This document shows, piece by piece, positions 43,789-53,784 of a DNA stretch of 64,000 nucleotides; the stretch's first letter is position 1, and each line of letters opens with the position of its first letter. The notes under the pieces are model-generated. The model was not told the DNA's origin and did no database searches. It worked only from the letters and a program-made list of their open reading frames with translations. The stretch is from Azotobacter paspali (GTDB taxonomy: Bacteria; Pseudomonadota; Gammaproteobacteria; Pseudomonadales; Pseudomonadaceae): NCBI RefSeq assembly GCF_042434745.1, contig NZ_JBHLSS010000041.1; one strand, given 5' to 3'. Both the position numbers and the translations under genes were made by a program.

Positions 43789-44856
43789 TCAAAGTGGGTC
43801 AGCCTCTGATGGAGCATCTCCGTCGGAAGTCACGCCCCCCAGACGCTTTTCCATCTGCTGCAGACGCCGCGCCAAATCGTCCAGTTGGCGAATGCGGGCG
43901 ACGCTCTTCTTCCATTCGGCGGCAGGCTGCATGGCAGTACCGGAGGAATAGGCACCCGGCTCGTGAATCGAGCGGGTGACCATGGTCATCCCGGTGACGA
44001 ACACCCCGTCGCACACCTCGATATGTCCCACCATGCCGACGCCGCCGGCGATCATGCAGTGCCTGCCGATCTTGGTGCTGCCGGAAATACCGACGCAGCC
44101 GGCCATGGCGGTGTGATCGCCGATCTGCACGTTGTGGGCGATCATGATCTGGTTATCCAGCTTCACGCCGTTGCCGATCAGGGTATCGGCCAGTGCACCG
44201 CGGTCGATGGTGGTATTGGCGCCGATTTCCACGTCGTCGCCGATGATCACCCCGCCGATCTGGGCGATCTTGCGCCAGGTACCCTTCTCGTTGGCGAACC
44301 CGAACCCCTCTCCACCGATCACCGCGCCGGACTGGATGACCACTCGCCGGCCGATCCGCACATCGTGGTAGAGCGTCACCCTCGGGGCTAGCCAGCCGCC
44401 TTCGCCGATCACGCTGCGGGCGCCGATATAGCAGTGGGCACCCACGCTGACCCCGGCCTCGATCCGCGCCCCGGCCTCGATCACCGCATAAGCGCCGACG
44501 CTGGCGGTCGGATGGATGCTGGCATCCGCGGCAACCACGGCAGTGGCGTGCACTCCGGCTGGAGCCACGGGCTTCGGATCGAACAGATGCGACAAGCGCG
44601 CATAGGCCAGGTAGGGATCGGCCAGCAGCAAGGCATCCCCTGCGTAGGATTCGGCATCCGCCGGGGTCAGCAGCAGAGCGCCGGCGCAGGTGCTTCCCAG
44701 ATACTTGCGATACTTGGGATTGGCGAGAAAGCTCAACTGCTCCGGCCCCGCCTCCTCGAGGGTGGCGAGCCCGCGAACAGTTTTGTCCGCCGCACCGCGC
44801 AATGTGGCGCCGAGGCGCTCGGCCAGTTCGCCGAGAGTGAATGCGGGTGTGCTCAT
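43789..44856 (-). CDS. lpxD: UDP-3-O-acylglucosamine N-acyltransferase
   Basis: The 355-residue protein has an N-terminal uridine-binding domain (LSFLANPKYRKYL) and a hexapeptide-repeat helix with the catalytic His region LDNQIMIAHNVQIGDHTAMA. It adds the second acyl chain to the lipid A precursor. ATG at 44856 overlaps nothing of skp (stop at 44859); the upstream TTG is less likely. Confidence 0.97.
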   Translation of the reverse strand: MSTPAFTLGELAERLGATLRGAADKTVRGLATLEEAGPEQLSFLANPKYRKYLGSTCAGALLLTPADAESYAGDALLLADPYLAYARLSHLFDPKPVAPAGVHATAVVAADASIHPTASVGAYAVIEAGARIEAGVSVGAHCYIGARSVIGEGGWLAPRVTLYHDVRIGRRVVIQSGAVIGGEGFGFANEKGTWRKIAQIGGVIIGDDVEIGANTTIDRGALADTLIGNGVKLDNQIMIAHNVQIGDHTAMAGCVGISGSTKIGRHCMIAGGVGMVGHIEVCDGVFVTGMTMVTRSIHEPGAYSSGTAMQPAAEWKKSVARIRQLDDLARRLQQMEKRLGGVTSDGDAPSEADPL

Positions 44857-44858
44857 CG

Positions 44859-45362
44859 TCAACGCATCTGGTTCATGCGCTCGATGACCTCGCGAGTGAT
44901 GTCATATTGCGGCTTGACCTCGACCACCGAGCCCTGCTCGAGCACCAGGTCGAAACTTCCCTTCTTGATGACCTCCTCGACAGCCTTGTCCAGCTTGGGC
45001 TTGATCAACTTGAGCATGTCGCGGTCGGCGACCGCCTTGGTCTCGTTCAGCTCCTTGGACTGGAACTGGAAGTCGCGAGCCTTCTGCTTGAACTCAAGCT
45101 CGAGGCGCTCGCGCTCGGCGGTCTGCATCTTCTCGCCCTCTTTCACCAAGCGATCCTGGATACGCTTGGCATCGCTCTCCAGGGTTTTCAGCTTGTTCAA
45201 CTGGGGCCCGAACTTCTTCTCCGCATCCACGGCATATTTCTTCGCCGCATCGGATTCGAGCAGGGCCATCTGATAATTGAGCACGGCAATCTTCATTTCC
45301 GCGAAGGCCGGTGTCGCCAGAAGGGCAGCACTGAACAAAACCCACTGAGTCAGCTTGCGCAC
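44859..45362 (-). CDS. skp: Periplasmic chaperone Skp/OmpH
   Basis: The 167-residue protein has a signal peptide (MRKLTQWVLFSAALLATPAF, cleavage after AFA) and a long coiled-coil (residues 45-115) typical of the Skp tentacle. It carries unfolded outer-membrane proteins to the BAM complex encoded just upstream. The bamA-skp-lpxD-fabZ-lpxA-lpxB order is standard. Confidence 0.94.
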   Translation of the reverse strand: MRKLTQWVLFSAALLATPAFAEMKIAVLNYQMALLESDAAKKYAVDAEKKFGPQLNKLKTLESDAKRIQDRLVKEGEKMQTAERERLELEFKQKARDFQFQSKELNETKAVADRDMLKLIKPKLDKAVEEVIKKGSFDLVLEQGSVVEVKPQYDITREVIERMNQMR

Positions 45363-45407
45363 GATGAACTCCCGCTTTGCAGCATTTACGTGATGAGGGC
45401 AGATCCG

Positions 45408-47786
45408 TTAGAAGCTCTGACCCATTGAGAACTGGAATACCTGGGTCTCTGCGTCGTTGGGCTTCATGACCGGCATTGCCAGGCTGAAGCTCAGCGGCCC
45501 GAAGCCGCTGACCCAGGTCACGCCAAGCCCGACCGAGCTGGCCATGTTGCTGAAGTCGATATCGCAACTGTCGTCGTTGTGTTCCTTCTGCGAGGAACTG
45601 CAGTTGGTATCGAATACGTTACCCACATCCCAGAATAGGGAGGTACGCAGCGAGCGCTGATCCTTGACGAACGGCATTGGGAACATCATCTCGACACCGC
45701 CGACCACCAGCACGTTGCCGCCGAACGGCTGCTCGTCCTGATCCGAATCCTCCTCGGTCCCCTCGTTGCCGGTTACCGCCTCGCCCCGGCTCGGCGTACT
45801 GCGCGCACCCAAGGTGTTGTCCTTGAATCCCCGGACGGAAGAAAAACCGCCGGCATAGTAATGCTCGTAGAAAGGCATCTTCGAAGTGGAGCCGAAGCCG
45901 TCGCCATAGCCGAGCTTGGTATGGAAGCGCAGGGTGTAATCGTCCGTCAACGCCTTGAACATCTGGGCGTTGTAGTCGATCTTGTAGAATGACAGATCGC
46001 TGCCGGGCAGCGTGGTTTCGAAGGTCAGACTCTGCGAGGCGCCGCGGGTGGGCATCACCCCCCGGTTCAAGGTCGACTCCGACCAGCCCGCCGAAGCCTT
46101 GAAGTTCAGGTAGTCGTCGCCTTCCTCGTCTAGGAAGTCGAAGATCTCATCGACCGTGTAGGTCCCGGTATCGATGCTGTCCCGCTGGGCGCTGAGGCCG
46201 AAGCTCAGGCGCGCGGTCTCGCTGATCGGATAGCCGATGTTGATGCCGCTGCCGAAACTGTCCACCGAATAGCTGGAATAATCCACCTCCAGATCGTCGT
46301 AGTCGGTGGTCCGAAAGAACACGTTGTAGCCAAGGCTGATGCCATCCTCGGTCCAGTAAGGATCGACGAAGCCGAAATTGTAGTTGGTCTGGTACTCGCT
46401 GCGGGTCAGGCCGATGGTGACCTTGTTGCCGCTGCCGAGAAAATTGTTCTGGCTGATCGAACCACCCAGCACCAGACCGGCGTTCTGGGCGAAGCCGACG
46501 CTAGCGGTGACGGAGCCGGAAGCCTGCTCCTCGACGGTGAAGTTGACGTCGACCTGATCGTCAGTACCCGGTACCTGCGGCGTCTGAACGCTGACCTCCT
46601 TGAAGAAGCCCAGGCGCTCGAGACGGGTCTTGGACTGGTCGATCAGGTAGGTCGAGGCCCAGCCGCCCTCCATCTGGCGCATCTCGCGACGCAGTACTTC
46701 GTCCTCGGTCTTAGTATTGCCGCGGAAGTTTATGCGGTTGACGTAGGCCCGCTTGCCCGGGTCGACCACGAAGGTCACGGAAACCGTCTTGTCTTCGGCA
46801 TGCGGCTCGGGCACGGCATTGACGTTGGCGAAGGTATAGCCTTCGTTGCCCAGGCGTCGGGTTATCAACTCGGAGGTACTGGTCATCACCTTGCGGGAGA
46901 ACACCTGTCCTTTCTTGACCAGCAGCAGGGACTCGATCTCCTCGGGCGGCACCTTCAGATCGCCGGTGAGCTTGACGTCGCGGATACTGTATTTCTCGCC
47001 CTCGTCGATGTTGACGGTAATGTAAACATGGCGCTTGTCCGGCGTGATGGATACCTGGGTGGAAGCGATATCCATGTTGATGTAGCCGCGGTCCAGATAA
47101 TAGGAACGCAGACGCTCCAGGTCGCCGGACAGCTTCTCGCGGGCGTACTTGTCGTCGTTGCGGAAGAAGGACAGCAGGTTGCTGGTCTTCAACTCGAACA
47201 GCCTGAGCAGGGTTTCGTCCGAAAAGACGGTATTGCCCACCACGTTGATGTGCTGGATGGCGGCGACCGAACCTTCGTTGATCTTGATCTTCAGTGCCAC
47301 CCGGTTACGTGGCTGCGGCACGACCTCGGTCTCGATCGAGGCCGAATAACGGCCTTGGGCTACATATTGGCGCTGCAGCTCGTTGCGCACCCCTTCCAGG
47401 GTGGCCCGCTGGAAGATCTCGCCCTCGGCGAGTCCCGACTGCTTCAGGCCGTTCAGCAGGTCTTCCGACTTGATGGCCTTGTTACCTTCGAGTTCGATGC
47501 TGGAGATGGAAGGCCGCTCGACGACCGTGATGACTAAAACGTTGCCATCGCGGCCAAGCTGGATATCCTGAAAGAAACCGGTCTTGAAGAGTGCGCGCGT
47601 ACCCTCCACAAGGCGCTGGTCGTCCACCTGATCGCCGACACTGAGCGGCAGGGCACTGAATACGCTGCCGGCAGAAACCCTCTGCAGACCATTGACACGG
47701 ATATCGGAGATGGTGAAGGACTCAGCGTGGACCTCTGTGATCGTCATGGCGGCGAAGACCACCGCAGGCAGCAGCAGGCGTTTCAT
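45408..47786 (-). CDS. bamA: Outer membrane assembly factor BamA
   Basis: The 792-residue protein has a signal peptide (first 21 residues), five POTRA repeats (about 22-425; for example FTISDIRVNGLQRVSAGSVF) and a C-terminal 16-strand beta-barrel with VRGFKDNTLG and a final aromatic residue (FQFSMGQSF). It inserts outer-membrane proteins. A strong terminator lies upstream, so it has its own promoter or is set by read-through. Confidence 0.97.
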   Translation of the reverse strand: MKRLLLPAVVFAAMTITEVHAESFTISDIRVNGLQRVSAGSVFSALPLSVGDQVDDQRLVEGTRALFKTGFFQDIQLGRDGNVLVITVVERPSISSIELEGNKAIKSEDLLNGLKQSGLAEGEIFQRATLEGVRNELQRQYVAQGRYSASIETEVVPQPRNRVALKIKINEGSVAAIQHINVVGNTVFSDETLLRLFELKTSNLLSFFRNDDKYAREKLSGDLERLRSYYLDRGYINMDIASTQVSITPDKRHVYITVNIDEGEKYSIRDVKLTGDLKVPPEEIESLLLVKKGQVFSRKVMTSTSELITRRLGNEGYTFANVNAVPEPHAEDKTVSVTFVVDPGKRAYVNRINFRGNTKTEDEVLRREMRQMEGGWASTYLIDQSKTRLERLGFFKEVSVQTPQVPGTDDQVDVNFTVEEQASGSVTASVGFAQNAGLVLGGSISQNNFLGSGNKVTIGLTRSEYQTNYNFGFVDPYWTEDGISLGYNVFFRTTDYDDLEVDYSSYSVDSFGSGINIGYPISETARLSFGLSAQRDSIDTGTYTVDEIFDFLDEEGDDYLNFKASAGWSESTLNRGVMPTRGASQSLTFETTLPGSDLSFYKIDYNAQMFKALTDDYTLRFHTKLGYGDGFGSTSKMPFYEHYYAGGFSSVRGFKDNTLGARSTPSRGEAVTGNEGTEEDSDQDEQPFGGNVLVVGGVEMMFPMPFVKDQRSLRTSLFWDVGNVFDTNCSSSQKEHNDDSCDIDFSNMASSVGLGVTWVSGFGPLSFSLAMPVMKPNDAETQVFQFSMGQSF

Positions 47787-47810
47787 GAAGTCCTTTCTGT
47801 TTCAACTGAC

Positions 47811-47843
47811 AATAAAGAAACTGCCGCGAAACGCGGCAGTTTC
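47811..47843 (-). terminator. Rho-independent terminator between rseP and bamA
   Basis: A perfect 12-bp stem GAAACTGCCGCG, loop TTT, CGCGGCAGTTTC is followed by TTTATT on the minus strand. It lies in the 73-base gap after rseP and would stop or attenuate transcription into bamA. Confidence 0.8.
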
Positions 47844-47859
47844 GAAACTCGGCAATGTA

Positions 47860-49212
47860 TCACAAGCGACTCAGATCATTGACCAAAGCCAACAGCATGA
47901 CCCCAACGACAAGACTGATCCCAATCTGCATTCCCAAGGCCTGGACTCGTTCCGACAAGGGGCGTCCCCGGACCCACTCGACGAAATAGAAAAGCAGATG
48001 CCCGCCATCGAGCACTGGAATCGGCAGCAGATTGAGCACCCCCAAGCTTATGCTCAGATAGGCGAGAAAATTCAGGAAGTCTCCCACCCCTGACTGGACT
48101 GAAGCGCCCGCCACTTTAGCAATGGTTATCGGTCCGCTCAAGTTTTTTACCGAGAGCTCGCCGAAGAGCATTTTCCTAAGGGAATCGAGGGTCAGGACAC
48201 TCATGCTCCAGGTCCGCCGAAGGGCCTCGCCAACCGCATCCAGCGGACCGTAGCGGACCTCACGAAGCATTTCCGGCGGCCATTCGACCGTCTCCACGCC
48301 GGCGCCGAGATAACCGCTGCGCGCCTCGCCTTCGCCGCGCGCCGCCAGTTCGACCGGCCGCTCGATACGCTGACCGTCGCGCTCGAGCTGGAAAACGACG
48401 CGCGCACCGGGTCGGGCGCGCACCCGCTCGACGACTTGTTGCCACTCATCCAGAGGCTCCCCGTCGAGCGCCAGCAGGCGGTCGCCGCCGCGCAGCCCGG
48501 CCGCCTGTGCCGGTCCCTTCGGGTCCAGTTGCGCCAGCACCGGCGGCAAGGCGGGCCGCCACGGGCGAATACCAAGACTCGCGATGGGATCGGGCTCATC
48601 GACCCCCTCGAGCCAGTCCCGGATGACCAGTTGATGCCGAGTAGTCACGCTGGAACCCGCCTCGCGCACGGTAACCTCGAGCGTGCCGGTCTCCCCCAGA
48701 CGATGAATCATCTGTAGGTTGACCGCTGCCCAGCCGGACGTCTCCTCGCCATCCACCGCGAGAACCTCCTCGCCGGCCCGGATTCCCGCGGCCGCCGCCG
48801 GACTGCCCGCCTCTACGGCGCCGATGACCGGACGCAGTTGCTGGCTGCCGAGCATGGCGAGCACCCAGAAGAACAACAGGGCGAGCAGGAAGTTGGCGAC
48901 GGGACCGGCTGCCACGATGGCGATGCGTCGACGGACGCCCTGGCGGTTGAAGGTCTGGTCGAGCAGCGCCGGAGGAACCTCACCCTCGCGCTCGTCGAGC
49001 ATCTTGACATAACCGCCCAGGGGAATCGCAGCGATCACGAACTCGGTTCCCTGCCGATCGTGCCAGCGTAGCAAGGGCATGCCGAAGCCGATGGAAAAGC
49101 GCAATACCTTGACGCCACAGCGACGGGCGACCCAGAAATGGCCGAACTCATGGAAGGTGACCAGCACTCCGAGCGCTATCAGAGTGCCGATGATCATGTA
49201 CAGGGCGTTCAT
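47860..49212 (-). CDS. rseP: RIP metalloprotease RseP (MucP)
   Basis: The 450-residue site-2 protease has the zinc motif in VTFHEFGHFWVARRCG (HExxH near residues 21-25), two PDZ domains in the periplasm (about 115-310), and NLLPIPVLDGGHLLFYF near 395. It makes the second cut in anti-sigma factor (MucA/RseA type), which frees the sigma factor for envelope stress and, in Azotobacter and Pseudomonas, alginate. It precedes bamA, whose assembly it monitors. The gap to dxr is 204 bases and holds no gene. Confidence 0.97.
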   Translation of the reverse strand: MNALYMIIGTLIALGVLVTFHEFGHFWVARRCGVKVLRFSIGFGMPLLRWHDRQGTEFVIAAIPLGGYVKMLDEREGEVPPALLDQTFNRQGVRRRIAIVAAGPVANFLLALLFFWVLAMLGSQQLRPVIGAVEAGSPAAAAGIRAGEEVLAVDGEETSGWAAVNLQMIHRLGETGTLEVTVREAGSSVTTRHQLVIRDWLEGVDEPDPIASLGIRPWRPALPPVLAQLDPKGPAQAAGLRGGDRLLALDGEPLDEWQQVVERVRARPGARVVFQLERDGQRIERPVELAARGEGEARSGYLGAGVETVEWPPEMLREVRYGPLDAVGEALRRTWSMSVLTLDSLRKMLFGELSVKNLSGPITIAKVAGASVQSGVGDFLNFLAYLSISLGVLNLLPIPVLDGGHLLFYFVEWVRGRPLSERVQALGMQIGISLVVGVMLLALVNDLSRL

Positions 49213-49416
49213 TGAACTCCTCCGGTCCGGCGACTATGAGGCCGGACGCAAGTCGCGGTGAGGGGGGCCGGAACAGGTTGGCGAATCCCCGCCCCTGCCG
49301 GAAGGGGCATGCCTGCCCTCCGCCATGTGCCCACATATCCCCGTGGACGAAGATGCGCCACCTCGGTTGCCGGCCGGCTCCGGCATGCCGCGATGGCGGG
49401 AAGCTGCCGGAACGGC

Positions 49417-50604
49417 TCAGCGCTCACGGCGCAGCAACCAGGCCTGGGCCTGCGCGCGCGCCTGAATGTCCACGTGCAGCACAGTTTCGAGATCGTCGAT
49501 GGCGACGACTGGCTCACCCTGCAGGACGTCCTCGATGATACTCGCGATTTCCGGGAAACGGACGCGCCCGTCGAGAAAGGCCGCCACGGCCACCTCGTTG
49601 GCGGCATTGAGCATGGCCGGCGCGCTGCCGCCGACCTCGGCCGCCTCCCGGGCCAGACGCAGGCAGGGAAAGCGTGCAGGGTCGGGAGCCTGGAAGTCCA
49701 GGCGGGCGATGGAGAACAGATCCAGGGGAACGACCCCAGAATCGATTCGCTCGGGCCAGGCCAGCGCATGGGCGATCGGTGTACGCATGTCCGGATTGCC
49801 CAGTTGCGCCAGCACCGAGCCATCGACGTAATCGACTAGGGAATGAATCACGCTCTGCGGGTGGACCACTACCTCGACCTGTGCGGGATGCGCATCGAAT
49901 AGCCAGCAGGCCTCGATCAGTTCCAGTCCCTTGTTCATCATGCTGGCCGAATCCACGGAGATCTTCCGCCCCATCGACCAGTTGGGATGGGCGCAGGCCT
50001 GCGCCGGCGTCACCTCGATCAATTCGGCCGCCGGAGTTTCGCGAAAGGGCCCACCGGAAGCGGTCAGCAGGATGCGCCGCACGCCGACCGTCGCCAGACC
50101 GTTCCCATAGGCGGCGGGCAGGCATTGGAAGATCGCGTTGTGCTCGCTGTCGATCGGCAGCAACTGCGCACCGCTGCGGCGCACCGCCTGCATGAACAGG
50201 GCACCGGACATCACCAGCGCCTCCTTGTTGGCCAGCAGAACCTTCTTGCCCGCCTCCACCGCCGCCAGCGTGGGACGCAGCCCGGCGGCTCCGACGATCG
50301 CCGCCATCACCGCATCCGCTTCGGGATGGGCCGCCACCTCGCACAACCCCTCGCTTCCGGACAGCACCCGAGTGTCCAAGCCGGCGGCGCGCAATTCGCC
50401 TTCGAGCTGGCAAGCCGCCGCCGCCTCGGGCACCACGGCATAGCGGGGAGCAAAGCGCAGGCAAAGCGCCCGCAACTCGTCCAGCCGGGCGAACCCCGTC
50501 AGCGCGAAGGCCCGGTAACGTTCGGGGTGGCGAGCGATCACATCCAGAGTGCTCAGGCCGATCGAGCCGGTGGCACCCAGCACCGTTATTCTTTGTGGAT
50601 TCAA
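49417..50604 (-). CDS. dxr: 1-deoxy-D-xylulose 5-phosphate reductoisomerase
   Basis: The 395-residue enzyme has the NADPH-binding ITVLGATGSIGLSTLDVIA and IDSEHNAIFQCLPAAYG, ILLTASGGPFRETP with metal ligands. It makes methylerythritol phosphate in the MEP pathway. No ATG is available at the family start; TTG at 50604 (MNPQRITVLG) overlaps the cdsA stop as TTGA and has GGGGGA six bases upstream, so I prefer it. TTG at 50616 is the alternative. Confidence 0.95.
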   Translation of the reverse strand: MNPQRITVLGATGSIGLSTLDVIARHPERYRAFALTGFARLDELRALCLRFAPRYAVVPEAAAACQLEGELRAAGLDTRVLSGSEGLCEVAAHPEADAVMAAIVGAAGLRPTLAAVEAGKKVLLANKEALVMSGALFMQAVRRSGAQLLPIDSEHNAIFQCLPAAYGNGLATVGVRRILLTASGGPFRETPAAELIEVTPAQACAHPNWSMGRKISVDSASMMNKGLELIEACWLFDAHPAQVEVVVHPQSVIHSLVDYVDGSVLAQLGNPDMRTPIAHALAWPERIDSGVVPLDLFSIARLDFQAPDPARFPCLRLAREAAEVGGSAPAMLNAANEVAVAAFLDGRVRFPEIASIIEDVLQGEPVVAIDDLETVLHVDIQARAQAQAWLLRRER

Positions 50605-51416
50605 AATATCCCCCAACCCGCGAGCCAGAGCACAACGACGAACATGGGAATGGCCGCCGTCAGGCTATCGATACGATCCAGCACCCCCCCGTGCCCGGGC
50701 AGGAGGTTGCTGCTGTCCTTGAGGCCGGCTTGACGCTTGAACATGCTCTCGGTCAAATCGCCGACCACCGAGATCAACACGACCAGGGTCGTACCGGCCA
50801 AGGCTAGCGCCAGTTCTCCCGCCAGCCAGCCGCGAAACAACCCGACAACGACGGTGACCAGCAGACAGGCGAGTAGGCCACCTGCCATGCCCTCCCAGCT
50901 CTTGCCGGGGCTGACCTGCGGCGCCAGCTTGCGCCGGCCGAAGGCCCGACCGACGAAATAGGCACCGATGTCCGCGGTCCAGACCAGCACCATCACCGCC
51001 AGGATCAGGTAGTTACCCAGCGGCCACTGCTTGAGCAGCAACAGCCCCTGCCAGGACGGCAGGAGGATCAGCAGACCGATTGCCAGTCGCCTCCCCCTGC
51101 CCGCCCAGCGTTGACTGCTCTGCGGGTAGTTCAAAACCAGCGGCACGACCAGCAGCCACCAGAGGATGCCGAGCAGCATGACCCCGGCCGCCAGCGCTGG
51201 CAGCCAATAGAGCAGGAGCAACAGCGCAGCGACCGCCGCGGCGAAACCCACACGGGAGCGCTGCTCGGCAAAACCGGCGAGCCTCGCCCATTCCCAGCCG
51301 CCCAGGGTGACGATCGCACCGATGAACAGCGCGAAGGCCCCGCCCTCGAGCAGGAAAAAACCGGCCAGGGCGAGGGGCAACAGCACCAGCGCCGTCAGGA
51401 TTCGTTGCTTGAGCAT
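50601..51416 (-). CDS. cdsA: Phosphatidate cytidylyltransferase
   Basis: The 271-residue protein has about eight membrane segments and the C-terminal family signature (SMFKRQAGLKDSSNLLPGHG, then GVLDRIDSL). It makes CDP-diacylglycerol from phosphatidate and CTP. Its start overlaps the uppS stop by one base. It belongs to the frr-uppS-cdsA-dxr-rseP run. Confidence 0.97.
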   Translation of the reverse strand: MLKQRILTALVLLPLALAGFFLLEGGAFALFIGAIVTLGGWEWARLAGFAEQRSRVGFAAAVAALLLLLYWLPALAAGVMLLGILWWLLVVPLVLNYPQSSQRWAGRGRRLAIGLLILLPSWQGLLLLKQWPLGNYLILAVMVLVWTADIGAYFVGRAFGRRKLAPQVSPGKSWEGMAGGLLACLLVTVVVGLFRGWLAGELALALAGTTLVVLISVVGDLTESMFKRQAGLKDSSNLLPGHGGVLDRIDSLTAAIPMFVVVLWLAGWGIF

Positions 51417-52171
51417 CAGGTCCGCGCCTCTGCTTCCACCTGCTCGCTGGTCTTGCCGAAACGGCGCTGACGAGAAGCAAAGTCGGTCAAGGCCCGGCGC
51501 ATGGCATCCTGCCTGAAGTCAGGCCAGTACTGATCGGTGAAGTACAACTCGGCATAGGCCAGTTGCCAAAGCAGGAAATTGCTGATGCGATGGTCTCCCC
51601 CGGTACGAATGCACAAGTCCGGCGGCGGCTGGTCGCCGGTCGACAGACAGCTCTGTAGGAGCTTTGAAGTGATGTCGTCAGGCTGCAACTGGCCGGCCTG
51701 GACCTCGCGCGCCAGGCGCTGCGCGGCCTGGGCTATGTCCCATTGCCCGCCGTAGTTGGCGGCGACCTGCAGAAGCAGGCCTGTCTGCCCGGCGGTCTGC
51801 AGCTCCGCCTCACGCATGGCGTCCTGCAGTTCGGGATTGAAGCGCGAGCGATCGCCGATGATGCGCAGGCAGATGCCATTCTCGCAGAGACGCCTCGCCT
51901 CGCGACGCAAGGCCGTCAGGAACAGCTCCATCAAGGCGCTGACCTCGGTGGCAGGGCGCTGCCAGTTCTCGCTGGAGAAGGCGAACAGAGTCAACACCTC
52001 GACTCCCACCTCGACGCACACCTCGATCGTAGCGCGCACCGCATCGACTCCGGCCTTGTGCCCGGCTATGCCGGGCAGCAGACGCTTCTTCGCCCAGCGA
52101 TTGTTGCCATCCATGATTATGGCGACATGGCGCGGCACCACAGCGGGAGCGGCGGTCTTGTACTTATCCAT
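51416..52171 (-). CDS. uppS: Undecaprenyl diphosphate synthase
   Basis: The 251-residue enzyme has VAIIMDGNNRWAKKRLLPG (catalytic Asp and the usual motif), LTLFAFSSENWQRP and IRTGGDHRISNFLLWQ. It builds the C55 carrier for peptidoglycan and lipopolysaccharide. It uses isopentenyl units from the MEP genes in the same segment. Confidence 0.97.
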   Translation of the reverse strand: MDKYKTAAPAVVPRHVAIIMDGNNRWAKKRLLPGIAGHKAGVDAVRATIEVCVEVGVEVLTLFAFSSENWQRPATEVSALMELFLTALRREARRLCENGICLRIIGDRSRFNPELQDAMREAELQTAGQTGLLLQVAANYGGQWDIAQAAQRLAREVQAGQLQPDDITSKLLQSCLSTGDQPPPDLCIRTGGDHRISNFLLWQLAYAELYFTDQYWPDFRQDAMRRALTDFASRQRRFGKTSEQVEAEART

Positions 52172-52193
52172 GAAATATCCCGTGAGACCGCGA

Positions 52194-52751
52194 CTATACG
52201 GCCATCAGGTCGGCCTCCTTGGCCTCCAGCGCCTTGTCGACCTCGGCGATGGCCTTGTCGGTGAGCTTCTGCACCTCATCCGCCGCGCGACGCTCGTCGT
52301 CTTCGCTGATTTCCTTCTCCTTGACCAGGTCCTTGATCTGGGCCAAGGCATCGCGGCGGATATTGCGCACCGCGACCCGTGCGCTCTCCGCTTCGGCGCG
52401 CGCCTGGCGGGTATAGCCCTTGCGGGTTTCCTCGGTCAGCGCCGGCATCGGCACACGGATGGTGGTGCCGGCGGTCGCCGGGTTGAGCCCTAGATCGGAA
52501 GTCATGATGGCCTTCTCCACCGCCTGGATCATGCTCTTGTCGAACACGGTCAGGGCCAGGGTGCGGGCATCCTCGGCGACCACGTTGGCGACCTGACGCA
52601 GCGGGGTGTCGGCACCATAGTAGGAAACCATGACGCCATCCAGAATACTCGGGTGAGCCCGACCGGTGCGGATCTTGGCGAAGGCGTGCTCCAGCGACTC
52701 CAGACTCTTCTTCATGCGCGCCTGCGCGTCCTTCTTGATCTCATTGATCAT
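52194..52751 (-). CDS. frr: Ribosome recycling factor
   Basis: The 185-residue protein has the tRNA-mimic helical domains, including LEHAFAKIRTGRAHPSILDG near the start and a C-terminal heptad-rich helix (EISEDDERRAADEVQKLTDK). It frees ribosomes after termination with EF-G. It overlaps pyrH by 11 bases. The uppS start lies 22 bases downstream. Confidence 0.97.
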   Translation of the reverse strand: MINEIKKDAQARMKKSLESLEHAFAKIRTGRAHPSILDGVMVSYYGADTPLRQVANVVAEDARTLALTVFDKSMIQAVEKAIMTSDLGLNPATAGTTIRVPMPALTEETRKGYTRQARAEAESARVAVRNIRRDALAQIKDLVKEKEISEDDERRAADEVQKLTDKAIAEVDKALEAKEADLMAV

Positions 52752-53490
52752 GCTTGCTTTCCTCGATCAGGGTTCCTTCGGCACCGCCGACCACGATGTT
52801 CAGCAGGGCTCCCGGTTTGTTCATATTGAAGACGCGCAGCGGCATCTTGTGATCGCGACACAGACAAATGGCGGTCAAATCCATCACACCCAGCTTGCGA
52901 TCGAGCACCTCGTCGTAGGTCAAGTACTCGAACTTCTCGGCATTCGGATCCTTGAAGGGGTCGGCCGTGTAGACGCCGTCCACCTTGGTGGCCTTGAGCA
53001 CCAAGTCGGCATCGACTTCGATGGCACGCAAGCAGGCAGCCGAGTCGGTGGTGAAAAAGGGATTTCCGGTTCCCGCGGCAAAGATCACCACCTCGCCAGA
53101 AGCCAGATGGCGCATGGCCTTGCGCCGGTCGTAGTGATCGGTTACACCGACCATGGAAATCGCCGACATGACAATCGCCGGAATATTGGAGCGCTCCAGG
53201 GCATCGCGCATGGCTAGGGCATTCATCACCGTGGCCAGCATCCCCATGTGATCGCCCGTGACCCGATCCATGCCCGCGGCGGACAGAGCGGCACCGCGAA
53301 ACAGGTTGCCGCCGCCGATCACCAGGCCGACCTGCACGCCGATGCCGACCAGTTGGCCGACCTCCAGCGCCATCCGATCCAGCACCTTGGGATCGATGCC
53401 GAAATCCTCGGCCCCCATCAAAGCTTCGCCGCTGAGCTTGAGCAGAATGCGTTTATAGCGAGGTTGACGACCACTCACCTGCTGGGCCAT
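52741..53490 (-). CDS. pyrH: Uridylate kinase
   Basis: The 249-residue enzyme of the amino-acid-kinase fold has ILLKLSGEALMGAEDFGID, VGLVIGGGNLFRGAAL and FAAGTGNPFFTTDSAACLRA. It phosphorylates UMP. ATG at 53490 is preceded by AGGAGAG. The long open frame upstream of it is not part of the gene. Confidence 0.97.
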   Translation of the reverse strand: MAQQVSGRQPRYKRILLKLSGEALMGAEDFGIDPKVLDRMALEVGQLVGIGVQVGLVIGGGNLFRGAALSAAGMDRVTGDHMGMLATVMNALAMRDALERSNIPAIVMSAISMVGVTDHYDRRKAMRHLASGEVVIFAAGTGNPFFTTDSAACLRAIEVDADLVLKATKVDGVYTADPFKDPNAEKFEYLTYDEVLDRKLGVMDLTAICLCRDHKMPLRVFNMNKPGALLNIVVGGAEGTLIEESKHDQ

Positions 53491-53723
53491 TGCGTATCTC
53501 TCCTGCGGCTCTATCTGTATCAGTCGGAACAGGCGCGAAGCCTGCCTTGCTCCACACCGGAAACGGCGCGGACCGGCGGCTGGGAAGGCGATCCGGCGAA
53601 GCGGGTCCCGGCCACCTGCAAATCGATTGCGACTCTCGACTCCAGCGCCGTGGCAGACATGCCGTACGCCACTGCTCGCCCCTGGCAACCTGGAGCGGAA
53701 CGGCGAACCACAGGCTGCCAGTC

Positions 53724-53763
53724 GACAAAGAGGCCGCGCGCGTGAGCGGGCAGCCTCTTGTCG
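53724..53763 (-). terminator. Rho-independent terminator after tsf
   Basis: On the minus strand GACAAGAGGC and GCCTCTTTGTC form an arm pair around a GC-rich loop. It lies between tsf and pyrH, 22 bases after the tsf stop. The 294-base gap holds nothing else I can identify apart from a presumed pyrH promoter. Confidence 0.65.
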
Positions 53764-53784
53764 GACGACGGAATCGAAGCCGTC

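Noticed and set aside
53491..53784. Open frames in the pyrH-tsf gap and the long upstream extension of pyrH
   Set aside because: The pyrH start is set by AGGAG before ATG at 53490 and by family length; the upstream residues have no family match.
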